Source of the DNA: JACQFZ01 sp045810625
GTDB taxonomy: Bacteria > Pseudomonadota > Gammaproteobacteria > Acidiferrobacterales > Sulfurifustaceae
Direction: 5' to 3'
NCBI GenBank assembly: GCA_045810625.1
Contig: JBJMVQ010000028.1
Location: 1 to 33,675, forward strand
DNA length: 33,675 nt
Shown here: positions 32,202-33,675 of the stretch, in pieces
Layout of the letters: each line of letters starts with the position of its first letter
Position numbering within the stretch: position 1 is the first letter of the stretch
Made by a program: the position numbers and the translations under genes
The notes under the pieces: generated by a model
The model's database searches: none
What the model was told of the DNA's origin: nothing
What the model saw: only the letters and a program-made list of their open reading frames with translations

Positions 32202-32876
32202 ATGTCGAAACTGAAAGAGATGATCGCGGCTTCCCATTGGGGCCGCCGTTTAGCGCCCGAACAACAGCGCCGCGTCGAATTAGAAACGATCGAACGCAAG
32301 GTCGCGAAAGGCGCGCCCGCTTGTCGGAAAGGCGAAGCGCCGGAATATTGGCTGGGCGTCGTCGACGGACTAGTCAAGATGACCGGGCTGTCGGCGACCG
32401 GAAAGGAAACGACGTTCACCGGTATCACCTCCTCCGGCTGGTTCGGCGAAGGCACGCTGCTCAAGAACGAGCTGCGCCGCTACGACGTCATCGCGCTGCG
32501 CGACAGCCAGATCGCCTACATGCCGCGCGCCACCTTTATGTGGCTGCTCGACAGCAGCATCGAGTTCAACCGCTTCTTACTCACGCAGTTGAACGAGCGG
32601 CTCGGTCAGTTCATCGCGACCGTCGAATACGACCGATTGCTCGGTCCCGATGCGCGTGTCGCGCGGTGTCTGGCGTCGCTGTTCAATCCGACGCTCTATC
32701 CGGGCACCGGACCGCTGCTGGCGATTTCGCAGGAAGAGATCGGGCACCTTGCGGGCCTGTCGCGCCAGCGCGTCAACCATGCGCTACAGCAGTTGGAACA
32801 AGCCAAGTTGCTGCGCATCGAATACGGCGGCATCACCGTGCTCGATCTGGAAGGTTTGAAACGGTTCGAAGGATAG
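32202..32876 (+). CDS. Crp/Fnr family transcriptional regulator
   Basis: 224 residues from ATG 32202; no good Shine-Dalgarno. The N-terminal part is a cNMP-type beta-roll (VVDGLVKMTGLSATGKETTFTGITSSGWFGEGTLL, with the GWFGEG turn at 79-84), followed by a long dimerisation helix (EFNRFLLTQLNERLGQFIATVEYDRLLGPDARVARCLASLF). The C-terminal winged helix (about 175-215) reads ISQEEIGHLAGLSRQRVNHALQQLEQAKLLRIEYGGITVLDLEGL. The effector is not clear: Fnr-type cysteines are absent, and the cAMP contacts cannot be confirmed. It is divergent from the acyl-CoA ligase/liv operon and probably controls it through the 32131-32160 site. Confidence 0.93.
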   Translation: MSKLKEMIAASHWGRRLAPEQQRRVELETIERKVAKGAPACRKGEAPEYWLGVVDGLVKMTGLSATGKETTFTGITSSGWFGEGTLLKNELRRYDVIALRDSQIAYMPRATFMWLLDSSIEFNRFLLTQLNERLGQFIATVEYDRLLGPDARVARCLASLFNPTLYPGTGPLLAISQEEIGHLAGLSRQRVNHALQQLEQAKLLRIEYGGITVLDLEGLKRFEG

Positions 32877-32881
32877 ATGTC

Positions 32882-33321
32882 GGTTTCTTTACCTCTGCGT
32901 GCTCCGCATTCGTCTGTGGTGAAAATTAATGATCTTTTTATGATTGTCTAACCGCGGAGGACACAGAGGACACAGAGAAAATCTTCAGGAGTAATCAAAA
33001 ACCTCCCGTCCCGCTGCGGTTCAATGGCAATTAGCCATTCGCTTCGGCTTTCCTGTGCGTTCTTCGCTTTATCGTCTTGGTTTCTTTACCTCTGCGTCCT
33101 CCGCGTCCTCTGCGGTGAAAATTAATAATCTTTTTATGATTGTCTAACCGCGGAGGACACAGAGGCACAGAGAAAATCTTCAGGAGTAATCAAAAACTGC
33201 CCGTCCAGCTGCGGTTCAACGGCAATTAGCCATTCGCTTCGGCTTTCCTGTGCGTTCTTCGCTTTATCGTCTTGGTTTCTTTACCTCTGCGTCCTCCGCG
33301 TCCTCTGCGGTGAAAATTAAT
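32882..33321. repeat. Tandem array of about 196-bp repeats (two copies plus partial third)
   Basis: Units begin with GGTTTCTTTACCTCTGCG at 32882, 33079 and 33274, giving periods of 197 and 195 bp. The first two are near-identical; the third stops after AAAATTAAT near 33321. Each unit has a hairpin between arms made of CTCTGCGTC-type 9-mers and their complement (CCGCGGAGGACACAGAGG), then TTTTTATGATTGTC and a shared middle. No ORF of note lies in them. They follow the regulator's stop. Confidence 0.85.
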
Positions 33322-33410
33322 ATTTCCCAAAGCCACCTTAATTGTCCTCGTCGTGCCGTATGACAACCTGTTTGGGATTTGTTCGGAGGTTTTCTTAACC
33401 TGCTTTACTG

Positions 33411-33502
33411 TCGTCCTTCGCGTCCTTGGCGTCCTTTGCGTTTCCCAATTTCTTAAAGATCTTCCCTCTGCGTCCTCCGCGTCCTCTGCGGTGAAAATTA
33501 AT
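33411..33502. repeat. Fragments of the same 9-bp repeat family
   Basis: CGTCCTTCG, CGTCCTTGG and CGTCCTTTG (33412-33438) form a run of 9-bp units. At 33465-33502 a short form of the array start recurs, CCTCTGCGTCC... ending GTGAAAATTAAT. These sit between the array and panC. Bases 33322-33410 hold nothing recognised. Confidence 0.65.
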
Positions 33503-33544
33503 TAAAAACCGGCGCGACGCAACTCGCGAAGGCAAAGCGGCGAG

Positions 33545-33675
33545 TTACGCCAGATCGACTTCGAGGTTGTCGATCAGCCGGGTACGCCCGAGCCACGCCG
33601 CCGCCAGTACGACGAGTCGCGTATCTCCTGCAACCGGCGCTGCAAGATCCGCCTGGCGTCGAACACTCACATAAT
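33545..33675 (-). CDS. panC: Pantothenate synthetase, C-terminal part
   Basis: The minus-strand frame running off the window end reads YVSVRRQADLAAPVAGDTRL, then VVLAAAWLGR, TRLIDNLEVDLA and a TAA stop (33545-33547). This is the conserved C-terminus of PanC, whose TRLIDN motif is typical. PanC ligates pantoate and beta-alanine using ATP in coenzyme A synthesis. Only the last 42 residues are present, so the call rests on the tail motif. Confidence 0.85.
   Translation of the reverse strand, partial: YVSVRRQADLAAPVAGDTRLVVLAAAWLGRTRLIDNLEVDLA

Noticed and set aside
32882..33321. Repeat array considered as a CRISPR
   Set aside because: Units of about 196 bp are near-identical throughout, with no short repeats separated by unique spacers and no cas genes.

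Overview
The window looks like chromosome of a GC-rich betaproteobacterium, most likely an uncultured member of the Burkholderiales or a neighbouring order. The reasons are the Bug-type tripartite tricarboxylate transporter, the fused isobutyryl-CoA mutase IcmF, the branched-chain ABC cluster carrying an acyl-CoA ligase and a degenerate PaaK-like gene, and a T2SS/type IV pilus-like assembly operon. Most genes are on the minus strand. No database search was possible, so family calls rest on motifs read from the translations.

Region 1 (1-3.95 kb) is accessory DNA. A tRNA-Asn(GTT) gene with its own promoter and terminator is followed by an antisense relic that resembles a serine recombinase C-terminus. 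Next come an unknown Cys/His-rich protein, a HEPN-like gene broken by a frameshift and a small lipoprotein. An imperfect copy of the tRNA 3' end lies at 2814-2831. This reads as a small, decayed tRNA-anchored island. Just outside it on the minus strand lies a protein with the signature of a class III nucleotide cyclase fold.

Region 2 (3.97-8.6 kb) is a minus-strand operon tctC-tctB-tctA followed by a ThDP-dependent enzyme of the acetolactate synthase/benzoylformate decarboxylase type. It suggests uptake and decarboxylation or ligation of an unidentified carboxylate or 2-oxoacid. An AT-richer orphan lipoprotein gene follows.

Region 3 (9.4-19.03 kb) is one tightly overlapping minus-strand operon: gspF, gspE, PilM-, PilN-, PilO- and PilP/GspC-like genes, a TPR-secretin with a cohesin-like tail, three GspG-type pseudopilins and a fourth pseudopilin lacking Glu+5. 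Together these would form a complete envelope-spanning machine apart from the prepilin peptidase.

Region 4 (19.4-32.9 kb) handles acyl-CoA metabolism. The divergent Crp/Fnr regulator faces an operon of an AMP-dependent acyl-CoA ligase, livG, livH, livM, livK, livF, a MaoC-like hydratase and a PaaK-like protein. icmF lies downstream after a repeat-rich gap. An 11-bp perfect inverted repeat sits between the divergent genes and overlaps both predicted -35 boxes.

Region 5 (32.88-33.54 kb) is a tandem array of about 196-bp units built from a 9-bp GC-rich motif, related to repeats at 22.8-23.0 kb. The window ends in the 3' end of panC.
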